Of a stretch of DNA of 32,999 nt, positions 22,927 through 31,469 are shown piece after piece; positions within the stretch are counted from its first letter, which is position 1; each line of letters opens with the position of its first letter. A model generated the notes under the pieces. That model searched no databases and was not told the DNA's origin. It worked only from the letters and a program-made list of their open reading frames with translations. The DNA lies in the NCBI RefSeq assembly GCF_014737315.1, contig NZ_JPUF01000044.1, positions 1 to 32,999 on the forward strand. Direction: 5' to 3'. The position numbers were made by a program, and so were the translations under genes. The DNA is from Treponema zioleckii (GTDB lineage Bacteria > Spirochaetota > Spirochaetia > Treponematales > Treponemataceae).

Positions 22927-25131
22927 TTAAATTGTCGCACAGAGATTATAAATCGTATCGTTTTTCAGCGGAATGGATTCCACGGTTTTTCCAAGAGCCT
23001 GGGAAAGTGCGGATGAATATGCAGCCGGCAAAATCGACTCAATAAGATGAGCGACCATTTTAGGCTCATCATCAGACTGAATCAGAGCAACTTTTATTTT
23101 GTCAGCCGGCACAGTCTCGCCCTCAACCAGATTGGCAAGGCACTGCTGAATCGCAAGTTTTAACGATGAACTTGCCTGAATGACGTTCAAAATCTTTCCG
23201 GCATCGGCAACGACATAAATGTCAAGAATTTTTGTCTTGTAAGTGCAAGGGTCAATTTCAATTTCAACCGTAATCGCCGCGAATGCAGTGCTATTGAACG
23301 GCGTTCCGGAAAAAGTCTTTTTGTTCCACTGACGCATTTTTGCCGCACTTATACTTTTTTCAACAGTATAAGGAAGCTCGCCGTTTTTATGACGTTTTAT
23401 AGCCTCGCAACATTTTCGCAAAAGATACGTCGAGATTCCGATATTCGCACGAATCGTCTCAGGCTCTTCGGGCGCGTCTTCAAGCGGAAAATTGGAATTC
23501 AAAACGATGGAACTTCTTTCCAAGCCCAAAACTTCCTGAATAGTTTTTATCCAAACGTTCCAGATTGTATCCGAAGGCGGAAGCGAATGAATTTCAAGCT
23601 TGCCGTCCTCGCGCAAAGTGGTTTCGAGAGAAACATTTTTGCCGAGAAAATCCGTGCCAAAAAATCCGCCGCCCTCAAACGCACAGGAAAGACCGATTCC
23701 ACGGAGCGGAGGCGCAAACGGAGAGATTTCGGAAAGAAGCGGAAGACGATTTTTGTTGATTCGGTGCGCAACGTACTTGCGGTAAAAATCACTAAGCTCG
23801 CAAACCTTCGAAAGCACGATGTTGGAGCGGCCCAACTCAAATTTGAACGGAAAGAACCGCTCTTCCTTTGAAGCCGACTCGTCAAAAAGATTTTTTAGGC
23901 GCAAATCCAGCGGCGAAACAAATTCTTCAATTTCTGCAATCTTCTGCATCTGATTTTCAATGGCAAAAAAGGCCGGCGCATCAAAAGAAGAAATATTCAC
24001 GGAAGCAGGAGGATTTTGAGAAGAAAATGCCCTTGCCACAATCCGAACATTTTTGCACTGATAAACTCCGCAGGAAGCAATTACAAGCCTGTCAATAATT
24101 TCCTGCGCAAACGGATTAAAATATCCGGCATCAAGCGAAATCGAAATGTTCATCGCAAGAATCTCGCCTTCGTTCGAGACCGCGGTGGAATGTTTTATTG
24201 TCACGCGCGCAGTATTTTCAATAAATTCCTGCTGCTCTTTCCGCGAGAGAACAAGTTTTACCGGGCACCCCGTTTTTAGGCAGGCAATCGCCGTCTGTGC
24301 TGAAACGATTCCGTTGTGCCAGAGAGCGTTCGTATTTTGAACAGAGAATTTCGTTCGCGAAACCACAATTTTTTCAGGTTCAATTCCAGTAGCTTCCGAA
24401 ACCGCGGTCCGAAGATGAGTAAGCCACTGGCTCGGCGCAAAAACATGGAGCGAACCGTTTTTTTCGTAACAAACCGCACCGTCAGGCTCACAAACTGCAT
24501 CCGAACGAATGCAAGTTGACCAAGTATTTTTTACGACGTGCGGGGAATTCGTAAAAATCTCATTGAATTCAACGGGATTTTCCTCGGCACTTCCAACACG
24601 CACAATCCGCTTTGCAAGCACACGAGAAGATTCTTCGTCAAAAGAAGATTTTTTTTGAGAATCAATCTTAAAATCCGAAAAGCCAGCAAAATCATCAGAA
24701 TATTTTTTTTCAAACAAAAAAGTCTGGTTCAAGTTTTTGACTTTGAATTCATTGATTTTCTGATTCAAATCTTCAAAATCAATTTTTATTTCAAGTTTAT
24801 CAAGAATGTCTTCCAAAAATTCTTTGTCACGCCCCACAAGAATCCCAAGAGGCTCACCTTTGTAGCGTATGGTTCCGTCACAAAAAAGCGGAATTTCAAG
24901 CCCTAAAGTCGAGACTGTTTTTTTTGCGGGAATATCCTTGTAAGTAAAAATCGCACAGTCATCGGGAATTTTTACATTTTGAGGAAATTGAACTGAAATA
25001 AATTTTCCGAACGGAAAAGGGCTTCTTATAATGAACGCATAAAGCATGTTCTCCAAGTCGATATCCGTGTAAAAATCATCAACAAAAATAAGTTTTTTAC
25101 CCCTTCCGCTCAGAAGTTTTTTAGCGTACAT
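22927..25131 (-). CDS. Divergent molybdopterin-binding subunit, xanthine dehydrogenase family
   Basis: A 734-residue large subunit. The N-terminal a/b hammerhead domain is recognisable (MLYAFIIRSPFPFGKFISVQ, then IRYKGEPLGILVGRD), followed by the Moco domain (CIRSDAVCEPDGAVCYEKN, then VFAPSQWLTHLRTAVSEATG). Several cofactor loops are changed: the GGGFGGK segment reads KFSVQNTNALW, the FRGPG-type loop with a catalytic Arg reads SSFDAPAFFAIEN, and the D-x-GQG loop reads DTIWNVW. The C-terminal GxGE region survives only as HLIESILPAAYSSAL, keeping the Glu. The family assignment is sound; molybdenum hydroxylase activity is doubtful. The start lies inside the end of the degT remnant (11-base overlap). 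Confidence 0.8.
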   Translation of the reverse strand: MYAKKLLSGRGKKLIFVDDFYTDIDLENMLYAFIIRSPFPFGKFISVQFPQNVKIPDDCAIFTYKDIPAKKTVSTLGLEIPLFCDGTIRYKGEPLGILVGRDKEFLEDILDKLEIKIDFEDLNQKINEFKVKNLNQTFLFEKKYSDDFAGFSDFKIDSQKKSSFDEESSRVLAKRIVRVGSAEENPVEFNEIFTNSPHVVKNTWSTCIRSDAVCEPDGAVCYEKNGSLHVFAPSQWLTHLRTAVSEATGIEPEKIVVSRTKFSVQNTNALWHNGIVSAQTAIACLKTGCPVKLVLSRKEQQEFIENTARVTIKHSTAVSNEGEILAMNISISLDAGYFNPFAQEIIDRLVIASCGVYQCKNVRIVARAFSSQNPPASVNISSFDAPAFFAIENQMQKIAEIEEFVSPLDLRLKNLFDESASKEERFFPFKFELGRSNIVLSKVCELSDFYRKYVAHRINKNRLPLLSEISPFAPPLRGIGLSCAFEGGGFFGTDFLGKNVSLETTLREDGKLEIHSLPPSDTIWNVWIKTIQEVLGLERSSIVLNSNFPLEDAPEEPETIRANIGISTYLLRKCCEAIKRHKNGELPYTVEKSISAAKMRQWNKKTFSGTPFNSTAFAAITVEIEIDPCTYKTKILDIYVVADAGKILNVIQASSSLKLAIQQCLANLVEGETVPADKIKVALIQSDDEPKMVAHLIESILPAAYSSALSQALGKTVESIPLKNDTIYNLCATI

Positions 25132-25302
25132 GATGTTTCTCGCCTAATTTTTTAACCGCGTCAATCACGAACTGAACGTTTTCTTCGCCCATGTCCGGCC
25201 AAAGCGGCAAAGTGATTGTGTTCGAGCTATGCTCGTTCGCATTCGGAAAATTTTCTGCCCTGAATTCAGGATATTTTTTTTGCCAGTATGTAAAATTAAA
25301 AA
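25121..25302 (-). pseudogene. C-terminal part of the DegT aminotransferase, out of frame
   Basis: The frame reading FNFTYWQKKYPEF to the terminal EKHHVR completes the preceding aminotransferase (SSNTITLPLWPDMGEENVQF is a typical family C-terminus). It is shifted by one base relative to the N-terminal part: the total span 25121-26318 is 1198 bases, one more than a multiple of three. The break coincides with a T5 run on the minus strand at 25298-25302. Its end overlaps the start of the molybdopterin subunit by 11 bases. Confidence 0.75.
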
Positions 25303-26318
25303 TACGCAATAAAGTGCATCGAAATTCCAATGCCCATCTGCTGCAATTCGCTCGCAAACGTGTTTCGGTCACAATCAAGCAGGTCTGGCTTGATTCTAAG
25401 AAGATAAAGATGCCATGAGTTTCCCTCGCCGTCAGGAGGAAGATTCACAAAATCAAGATTCTTAAAAGCCTCGTTGTATTTTTGAACCCATATTTTTCGC
25501 TTGCGGTCAAATTCATCAGCCTTTTTAAGCTGTTCACGACCAACTGCACTCAATAAATCAGGAAGATTGAATTTGAATCCAGGCTCAATAATGTCATACT
25601 CCCAGCTCGCACGAGGGCTTGTGTACCGGTCCCAGGTGGTTCGGTCCATTCCGTGGAGCCGCATTACAGTCATCCGTTTGGCAAGGGCATCGTCGTTCGT
25701 CGTGACCATTCCGCCCTCGCCCGTCGTAATCGTCTTTGTTGCATAGAACGAGAAAATTCCGCAATCGCCGAGAGTTCCCGCAAAACCGTTTTTAGTCCGG
25801 CTCGGAAACGAATGAGCCGCATCCTCAATCACTCGGATTTTGTTCTCCGGCGTTGAATATTTTTTTGCAAGCTCATTGATTTTTTTCATGTCGCACAAAT
25901 TTCCAGCAACGTGAACAGGAACAATAGCCACGACTTTATGGCCGTTCTCGGCATCTTTTTTAAGAATTTTTTCGATTTCTGCAGGAGAGATTGAATAAGA
26001 ATCTTTTTCGATGTCGGCAAAATAAACGTCCGCCCCAAGATGAACGGCACACGCAGCCGTAGAAACGAACGTGTACGGAGTCGTAATTACCGCTTTACCA
26101 GCCTTTACGCCGCATGCCTCCATCGCAAGAATCATTCCGCTGGTATTTGAATTTACGGCAAGGGCATGTTTTGAGCCAACAAAATCCGCAAATTCTTTTT
26201 CAAACTCAAGAGTGATTTTTCCGGTGGTAAGCCAGCCGGAATTCATAACTTCAAGAACTGCATTTTTTTCTTCATCACCGATTGTCGGCTTAAAAAAAGG
26301 AACTTTGATTTCTGCCAT
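25296..26318 (-). CDS. DegT/DnrJ/EryC1-family aminotransferase (truncated by frameshift)
   Basis: A PLP-dependent sugar aminotransferase of the type that makes amino sugars for polysaccharides or protein glycans. The 340-residue frame covers FKPTIGDEEKNAVLEVMNSG, TSGMILAMEACG (phosphate-binding region), PVHVAGNLCDM, VIEDAAHSFPS (cofactor Asp) and FSFYATKTITTGEGG, with the Schiff-base Lys in ATKTITTGEGG. It ends prematurely at HFIAYF; the normal last 58 or so residues lie in the next frame. AGAGGT precedes the ATG. It follows the CapD-like gene after 17 bases. Most of the active-site residues are in the retained part, but the lost tail normally completes the fold. Confidence 0.85.
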   Translation of the reverse strand: MAEIKVPFFKPTIGDEEKNAVLEVMNSGWLTTGKITLEFEKEFADFVGSKHALAVNSNTSGMILAMEACGVKAGKAVITTPYTFVSTAACAVHLGADVYFADIEKDSYSISPAEIEKILKKDAENGHKVVAIVPVHVAGNLCDMKKINELAKKYSTPENKIRVIEDAAHSFPSRTKNGFAGTLGDCGIFSFYATKTITTGEGGMVTTNDDALAKRMTVMRLHGMDRTTWDRYTSPRASWEYDIIEPGFKFNLPDLLSAVGREQLKKADEFDRKRKIWVQKYNEAFKNLDFVNLPPDGEGNSWHLYLLRIKPDLLDCDRNTFASELQQMGIGISMHFIAYF

Positions 26319-26335
26319 AATTTTTACCTCTAAGT

Positions 26336-27898
26336 TTACAGCGTAATTTTTTCAGCGGAAGTTGAGATTCGCTTTGCCTGCGACTTATCTTTCGTTATGT
26401 TATAAAAATTGTCCAAAGAAGGAACCGCTTTTCTAAGAATTTCTATAAGCTCTTCTTTGTTCCTAAAGTGATTTTTTTGACTCAAGTCAAGTTCTTTTGA
26501 ATCACAGTTGAATCTTGGGAAGCAAATCGGCTCAAGTTTATTCAAAAGAGACTCAAGTTCACTTTCGTCCATCTCAAGATTTTTTAGAATCAAAAGTTTT
26601 TCGTACTCGGTTTTCTGAGGATTCTCTTCGTCAAGCCAAAGCGGCTCGTAATCTCGCTCGCCTTCCCTTGCCCCGATAATTTTTATTTCAATGTCCTTTC
26701 CAGGCTGCAAGCCAGAGAATTTTATAATCTGCTCAGCCATATCGATGATTTTTATCGGCTCGCCCATGTCAAGAAGGTAAGATTTTCCGTTTTTTCCCAC
26801 ACCGCCCGTCTCAAGAACAAGAGAACAAGCCTCTGGAATCGTCATAAAAAAACGCTCCATTTCTTTTGTCGTAACCGTAACAGGCCCGCCATTCTTAATC
26901 TGATTCATAAAAAGCGGGAGAATTGAACCACGAGAACCTAAAACATTTCCAAAACGAACGAACATAAAATTCTGATTCTGCTTTGCCTTTTTTGCGTACT
27001 GAAGGACAAGCTTTTCGCAGAGCATTTTGCTCACGCCGTAAATGCTCACCGGACTAACAGCCTTGTCGGTCGAAATAAGAACGAAACGGCTCACCCCAAA
27101 TTCAAGAGCCGCATCAAGAATAAATTTTGTGCCAAAAACATTGTTTTCGATTACCGCAACAGGATTTTCTTCCATCATCGGAACGTGCTTATACGCCGCG
27201 CAATGAAAAATCACGTCAACATGAGTCCGCTCGATTATGTAACGCATGTACTCGCGGTCTTTCATGTCGCCAATAATCGGAACGACGGTCGCCTTCTCGC
27301 CAACACCTTCGTTCTGCAAGTCGATAAGCTCGCGGTAAATCTGCACGATAGAATTCTCGCCGTGGCCAAAAAGATAAAGTCGCTCAGCCCCTCCGCTCAA
27401 AAGCTGTCGGGCAAGCTCCGAACCGATTGAACCGCCGGCGCCAGTAATCATAACTCGCTTTCCGCGAAGATACTGCAAGCTCTCGTGCAAAGGAATAATG
27501 ATAGGAGTTCGCCCAAGAATGTCGAGAGGGTCAATTTCGCGGGTCTGAACAAAATGAGCCTTTCCGTTAACAATCTGGCTTACGCTCGGCAAGATTCGGA
27601 TGTGGGCAAAACCGCCTTTTTTTAAATTCTCGTAAATCTCTCGGATTTTTTCTGTCGGCGCGCTAGGAATCGCAATAATAGCCTCGTCCAAAGGCCCGCA
27701 ACGGATTACAGGAGCCACCCCGGAAATCGGCCCCAAGACTGGAATTCCGTCAATCTCCGTACCGATTAACTTCTTATCGTCATCAAGATAAGCCGCCACA
27801 TTGCCAAAAACTTTTTTACGCTGAATGTCCTGAGCAATCATCTGCCCTGCAAAACCAGCACCAATTATATATAGATTAGACTCACTTTTTTGAAGCAT
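26336..27898 (-). CDS. CapD/FlaA1-like nucleotide-sugar dehydratase/epimerase, soluble
   Basis: A 520-residue polysaccharide biosynthesis enzyme. An N-terminal CoA-binding-like Rossmann domain (LYIIGAGFAGQMIAQDI) is followed by an extended short-chain dehydrogenase: RVMITGAGGSIGSELARQLL (NAD-binding, about residue 180), FHCAAYKHVPMMEENP and the catalytic SIYGVSKMLCEK with Tyr-x3-Lys. The family acts on UDP-GlcNAc-type sugars by 4,6-dehydration and/or 5-epimerisation. Unlike PglF/WbpM there are no N-terminal membrane helices. The start at 27898 (MLQKSESNLYIIG) is preferred over the ATG at 28015, whose first 39 residues are not family-like. It heads the minus-strand run into degT and the molybdenum-type subunits. 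Confidence 0.88.
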   Translation of the reverse strand: MLQKSESNLYIIGAGFAGQMIAQDIQRKKVFGNVAAYLDDDKKLIGTEIDGIPVLGPISGVAPVIRCGPLDEAIIAIPSAPTEKIREIYENLKKGGFAHIRILPSVSQIVNGKAHFVQTREIDPLDILGRTPIIIPLHESLQYLRGKRVMITGAGGSIGSELARQLLSGGAERLYLFGHGENSIVQIYRELIDLQNEGVGEKATVVPIIGDMKDREYMRYIIERTHVDVIFHCAAYKHVPMMEENPVAVIENNVFGTKFILDAALEFGVSRFVLISTDKAVSPVSIYGVSKMLCEKLVLQYAKKAKQNQNFMFVRFGNVLGSRGSILPLFMNQIKNGGPVTVTTKEMERFFMTIPEACSLVLETGGVGKNGKSYLLDMGEPIKIIDMAEQIIKFSGLQPGKDIEIKIIGAREGERDYEPLWLDEENPQKTEYEKLLILKNLEMDESELESLLNKLEPICFPRFNCDSKELDLSQKNHFRNKEELIEILRKAVPSLDNFYNITKDKSQAKRISTSAEKITL

Positions 27899-27990
27899 AA
27901 AACCACCCGAATAACCATAATAACACACTTTGCACGTTTCGTGAACGCTATCGGAGAGAAAGTTTTGTGACTGTCTTAAAATTATTTTTA

Positions 27991-27999
27991 TGCTAGAAT
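27991..27999 (+). promoter_or_regulatory. Extended -10 promoter of the M18 aminopeptidase gene
   Basis: TGCTAGAAT at 27991-27999 is an extended -10 element (TG-n-TAGAAT). No good -35 was found at the usual distance. A 5' leader of about 35 bases with GGAGG at 28031-28035 follows, so this gene has a conventional ribosome binding site. Confidence 0.5.
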
Positions 28000-28040
28000 A
28001 AATTTGAAAATTCACAAATAAATTTTTTACGGAGGAAAAA

Positions 28041-29393
28041 ATGTCAGAAAATCTTATTGAAGATTACAAAAAATTTCTTGACAACGGAAAAACAGAACGC
28101 GAATGCGTTGCACAGCTCATCTCATGGGCCGAAAAATCAGGATTCAAAGATATTTACAAAACAGAAAGCCTTAAAGCCGGCGATAAAGTTTACGTTCAGA
28201 AAATGAACAAAGCAATCGCTCTTTTCGTAATCGGAAGTGACGACATCGCAAACGGAATGAACATTCTCGGTGCGCACATCGACTCACCTCGTCTCGACGT
28301 AAAACAGAACCCTCTCTACGAAAAAGACTTCCTCGTTTACCTTAACACGCACTACTACGGCGGAATCAAAAAATATCAGTGGGTTACTCTCCCGTTGGCA
28401 ATTCACGGCGTAGTCTGCAAAAAAGACGGCACAACCATCAACATCAACATCGGTGAAAGCGAAAACGACCCAGTATTCGTAATTTCCGACATTCTCCCTC
28501 ACCTTGCACAAAAGCAAATGAAAGAGACTGCAAGTGAATTTATTCCGGGCGAGTCTTTGGATTTGATTCTCGGAAGCGAAATTCCTTCAAAAAAAGAAGA
28601 AGGCAAAGCTGACAAAAAAGATTCTGACAAAGAAACAGCAAAATCTGTAATTCTCAAGCTCATTAAAGAAAAATACGGATTTGAAGAAGCAGACTTCGGT
28701 TCAGCCGAGCTCGAAATCGTTCCAGCCGGAAAGGCACGCGATTTGGGACTTGACCGCTCTCTCGTACTCGCTTACGGCCAGGATGATCGCTCATGCGCAT
28801 ACACATCGGCACGTGCACTCATCGAAAATAACGGCGGAAAGCGCACTAACGTCTGCATTTGTGTGGACAAAGAAGAAATCGGTTCTGTAGGTGCTACAGG
28901 TATGGAAAGCCACTTCTTTGAGAACGCCGTGGCAGAAGTTATCGCAAGACTTCCGCAGGGCTACTCAGAATTGACCGTAAGACGAGCTCTCGCAAACAGC
29001 GACATGCTCTCAAGCGACGTAAACGCAGCTTACGATCCACAGAATGCAGACCTTTTTGACCGCGACAACGCAAGTTTCCTTGGCGGCGGAATCGTATTCA
29101 ACAAATACACAGGTTCACGCGGAAAGAGCGGAGCGAGCGACGCAAACCCAGAGTTTATCGCCCGCCTCAGAAATCTCCTCGACAACAATAACGTAAAATA
29201 CCAGCTCGCAGAGCTTGGAAAAGTTGATCAGGGCGGTGGCGGAACAATCGCTTACCTTGCCGCAAAATACGGAATGAACGTGCTCGATGCAGGCGTTTCA
29301 GTCCTCAGCATGCACGCACCTTGGGAAATCACTTCACGCGAGGATTTGACCCAGGCATTCAACGCTTACAAGGCATTCCTCACACTGGCATAA
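28041..29393 (+). CDS. M18-family metallo-aminopeptidase
   Basis: A 450-residue cytosolic, probably dodecameric aminopeptidase acting in peptide turnover. Family metal-binding and catalytic segments are visible: GAHIDSPR (first metal His and Asp), GQDDRSCAY (bridging Asp), DKEEIGSVGATG (general base Glu and metal Glu), NSDMLSSDVNAAYDP and the C-terminal SMHAPWEITS His. GGAGG lies five bases before the ATG. Codon use is rather uniform, suggesting good expression. It diverges from the CapD-like gene and ends at a bidirectional terminator shared with clpX. Confidence 0.92.
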   Translation: MSENLIEDYKKFLDNGKTERECVAQLISWAEKSGFKDIYKTESLKAGDKVYVQKMNKAIALFVIGSDDIANGMNILGAHIDSPRLDVKQNPLYEKDFLVYLNTHYYGGIKKYQWVTLPLAIHGVVCKKDGTTININIGESENDPVFVISDILPHLAQKQMKETASEFIPGESLDLILGSEIPSKKEEGKADKKDSDKETAKSVILKLIKEKYGFEEADFGSAELEIVPAGKARDLGLDRSLVLAYGQDDRSCAYTSARALIENNGGKRTNVCICVDKEEIGSVGATGMESHFFENAVAEVIARLPQGYSELTVRRALANSDMLSSDVNAAYDPQNADLFDRDNASFLGGGIVFNKYTGSRGKSGASDANPEFIARLRNLLDNNNVKYQLAELGKVDQGGGGTIAYLAAKYGMNVLDAGVSVLSMHAPWEITSREDLTQAFNAYKAFLTLA

Positions 29394-29417
29394 AACGATT
29401 CAGAATCTTTTAGAATC

Positions 29418-29470
29418 AAAAAAAAATACCCTGCGAACGGAAAGTTCAATCCGCTCGCAGGGATTTTTGA
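29418..29470. terminator. Bidirectional terminator between the aminopeptidase and clpX
   Basis: CCCTGCGA at 29429-29436 pairs with TCGCAGGG at 29455-29462, with an inner CGG/CCG extension. An A-run lies on the left (29418-29426) and a T-rich run on the right (ATTTTTGATTTTT), so it can terminate both converging transcripts. Confidence 0.88.
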
Positions 29471-29492
29471 TTTTTATTGCATTACTAAAAAC

Positions 29493-30743
29493 TTATGCAG
29501 TCTGCTGGGTAATAAGAAGCGTCTCGGCCGCAGGAACGACTTTGTTCGAAACAATCTCCTTTGTAATGGTAAGTTTTTTCTTGCCCTTTACGCTAGGAGC
29601 TTCATACATCAAATCCATAAGCATTTTCTCAACAATTGAACGAAGACCGCGCGCACCAGTTTTCTGCTTGATTGCAATGTCGGCAATCTCAGACAAAGCA
29701 TCTGGCGTAAAGTCAATCTCCAAGTCATCCATCTCGAACGAAGCCTTGAACTGCTTTACAATCGCGTTTTTAGGCTCGGTAAGGATTCTTGTCAAATCTT
29801 CTTTCGTAAGCTCTTTCAAAGCCACGTGAATCGGCATACGGCCAATAAGCTCAGGGATGATTCCGAATTTGACCAAATCATCAGAAGTAACCTGATTCAG
29901 CAAATCCATTTTCTCCTGCTCCGAAAGCTGACCTGCATTGCTGCCAAAGCCCATTGCATGATCGCTTATGCGCTGCTCGATAATCTTGTCGAGTCCAACG
30001 AAAGCTCCTCCAAGAATAAAGAGAATGTTCGTCGTGTCAATCTGAAGCATTTCCTGATTCGGGTGTTTGCGTCCGCCCTGCGGAGGAACAGAAGCTACCG
30101 TTCCTTCGATAATCTTCAAGAGAGCCTGCTGAACACCCTCACCGCTTACATCTCGTGTAATGCTGGTGTTCTCGCCTTTGCGCGAAATTTTATCAATCTC
30201 ATCAATAAAGATGATTCCGCGCTCAGCCGCAGCAATATTTCCGTCAGCTGCATTAATCAATTTAAGAAGAACGTTCTCAACGTCCTCACCAACGTATCCA
30301 GCTTCCGTCAAAGTCGTTGCGTCGGCAATAGCAAAAGGAACCTTGAGCCTGTCAGCGAGTGTTTTTGCAAGAAGTGTCTTTCCGCTTCCAGTAGGACCAA
30401 TCAAAAGAACGTTAGATTTTTCGATTTTAACCTCGCTCTTCTTGGAAATATTCGACATGCGCTTGTAATGGTTGTAAACAGCTACCGACAAAGCCTTCTT
30501 AGCGTAATCCTGACCGATAACATACTGATCAAGATACTCCTTAAAATCTTTTGGAGTCGGCACCTCATCCATTTCGATTGGGGCAACGTCAGTCATGTTC
30601 TGCTCAACAATGCCCTGACAAACCGCAATGCACTTGTCACAAATAAAAAGACCATTCGAAGGGCCTGCTACTAAAAAACGATCTTTGTCCGCAGGCTTTC
30701 CACAGAAAGAACAATAATTAGTATCACGTCTGAATCCCATCAT
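29493..30743 (-). CDS. clpX: ATP-dependent protease ATPase subunit ClpX
   Basis: ClpX is the AAA+ unfoldase that feeds tagged substrates into ClpP. The 416 residues begin with a C4 zinc-binding domain (Cys11, Cys14, Cys35, Cys38), then the AAA+ core with Walker [12 protein letters not shown], pore loop GYVG, Walker [13 protein letters not shown] and SEQEKMDLL downstream of the IGF-type loop region ([14 protein letters not shown]). Two ATGs are possible, 30743 and 30740, both behind GGAGG (4 and 7 bases away); the second has the better spacing. The clpP TGA overlaps the first as ATGA, giving translational coupling. Confidence 0.96.
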   Translation of the reverse strand: MMGFRRDTNYCSFCGKPADKDRFLVAGPSNGLFICDKCIAVCQGIVEQNMTDVAPIEMDEVPTPKDFKEYLDQYVIGQDYAKKALSVAVYNHYKRMSNISKKSEVKIEKSNVLLIGPTGSGKTLLAKTLADRLKVPFAIADATTLTEAGYVGEDVENVLLKLINAADGNIAAAERGIIFIDEIDKISRKGENTSITRDVSGEGVQQALLKIIEGTVASVPPQGGRKHPNQEMLQIDTTNILFILGGAFVGLDKIIEQRISDHAMGFGSNAGQLSEQEKMDLLNQVTSDDLVKFGIIPELIGRMPIHVALKELTKEDLTRILTEPKNAIVKQFKASFEMDDLEIDFTPDALSEIADIAIKQKTGARGLRSIVEKMLMDLMYEAPSVKGKKKLTITKEIVSNKVVPAAETLLITQQTA

Positions 30744-31360
30744 TTTTCCTCCGCGTTTTTGCCACGAGAAGACATAATCTTATCGATAATACCGTATTCC
30801 AAAGCATCCTGAGCAGACATGTAAAAATCACGCTCAATATCTTTGGCAACAGTGTCAAAATCTTTTTTAGTCTTTTCAGCTAAATACTGAATCGAAAGTT
30901 TTTTAAGACGGAGGATTTCCTTTGCCTGAAGGGCAATATCACTTTCCTGTCCCTGAACGCCGCCGAACGGCTGATGAATCATAACTCGTGAAGATGGAAG
31001 TGCGTAACGCTTTCCAACAGTGCCTCCAGCAAGGAGAATCGCGCCCATAGAAGCAGCCTGCCCCATACAAATGGTCTGAACGTCACATTTTACGTACTGC
31101 ATCGTATCGTAAATCGCAAGTCCAGCAGTAACGCTTCCGCCCGGTGAGTTGATGTACACACTGATATCCTTGTCAGGATTTTCTGATTCCAAAAAAAGAA
31201 TCTGTGCAACAACAAGGTCAGCATTCCAGTCGTATATTTCTCCATCAACAAATACAATTCGGTCTTTTAAAAGACGTGAATAAATATCGTAGAATCGTTC
31301 TCCGTTTCCACTTCTTTCGATAACATGAGGCATGTAATAATTGTTCATCTGCTCATTCAT
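30740..31360 (-). CDS. clpP: ATP-dependent Clp protease proteolytic subunit ClpP
   Basis: ClpP is the tetradecameric serine protease chamber. At 206 residues it is of normal length. The catalytic Ser lies in GQAASMGA, His in MIHQPFGG and Asp in [20 protein letters not shown]; the handle region contains [13 protein letters not shown]. The start is placed at the ATG at 31360 ([13 protein letters not shown]) because GGAGG at 31371-31375 precedes it; an upstream in-frame ATG at 31402 would add 14 atypical residues. It lies downstream of tig with its own -10 and a terminator in between, and overlaps clpX. Confidence 0.96.
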   Translation of the reverse strand: MNEQMNNYYMPHVIERSGNGERFYDIYSRLLKDRIVFVDGEIYDWNADLVVAQILFLESENPDKDISVYINSPGGSVTAGLAIYDTMQYVKCDVQTICMGQAASMGAILLAGGTVGKRYALPSSRVMIHQPFGGVQGQESDIALQAKEILRLKKLSIQYLAEKTKKDFDTVAKDIERDFYMSAQDALEYGIIDKIMSSRGKNAEEK

Positions 31361-31390
31361 AAAAAAGAATCCTCCAATTCTGCTACAAAA

Positions 31391-31396
31391 ATTATA
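31391..31396 (-). promoter_or_regulatory. -10 box for clpP-clpX
   Basis: TATAAT on the minus strand (31396 to 31391) lies about 31 bases before the clpP ATG, leaving room for the GGAGG ribosome site. No convincing -35 or CIRCE-type operator was seen. Confidence 0.45.
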
Positions 31397-31408
31397 ATGC
31401 ACTTCAAT

Positions 31409-31449
31409 AAAAAAAAAGGAATGCAGCCATTATCTAACGGGAGCATTCC
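31409..31449 (-). terminator. Intrinsic terminator after tig
   Basis: On the minus strand GGAATGC (31449-31443) and GCATTCC (31424-31418) form a 7-bp stem followed at once by nine T residues (31417-31409). This separates tig from clpP. Confidence 0.88.
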
Positions 31450-31469
31450 GAATCACTGCTGATTATAAT

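Noticed and set aside
29826-30674. 282-codon plus-strand frame opposite clpX
   Set aside because: Antisense shadow of a clear ClpX; the product has no motif and there is no promoter or ribosome site.
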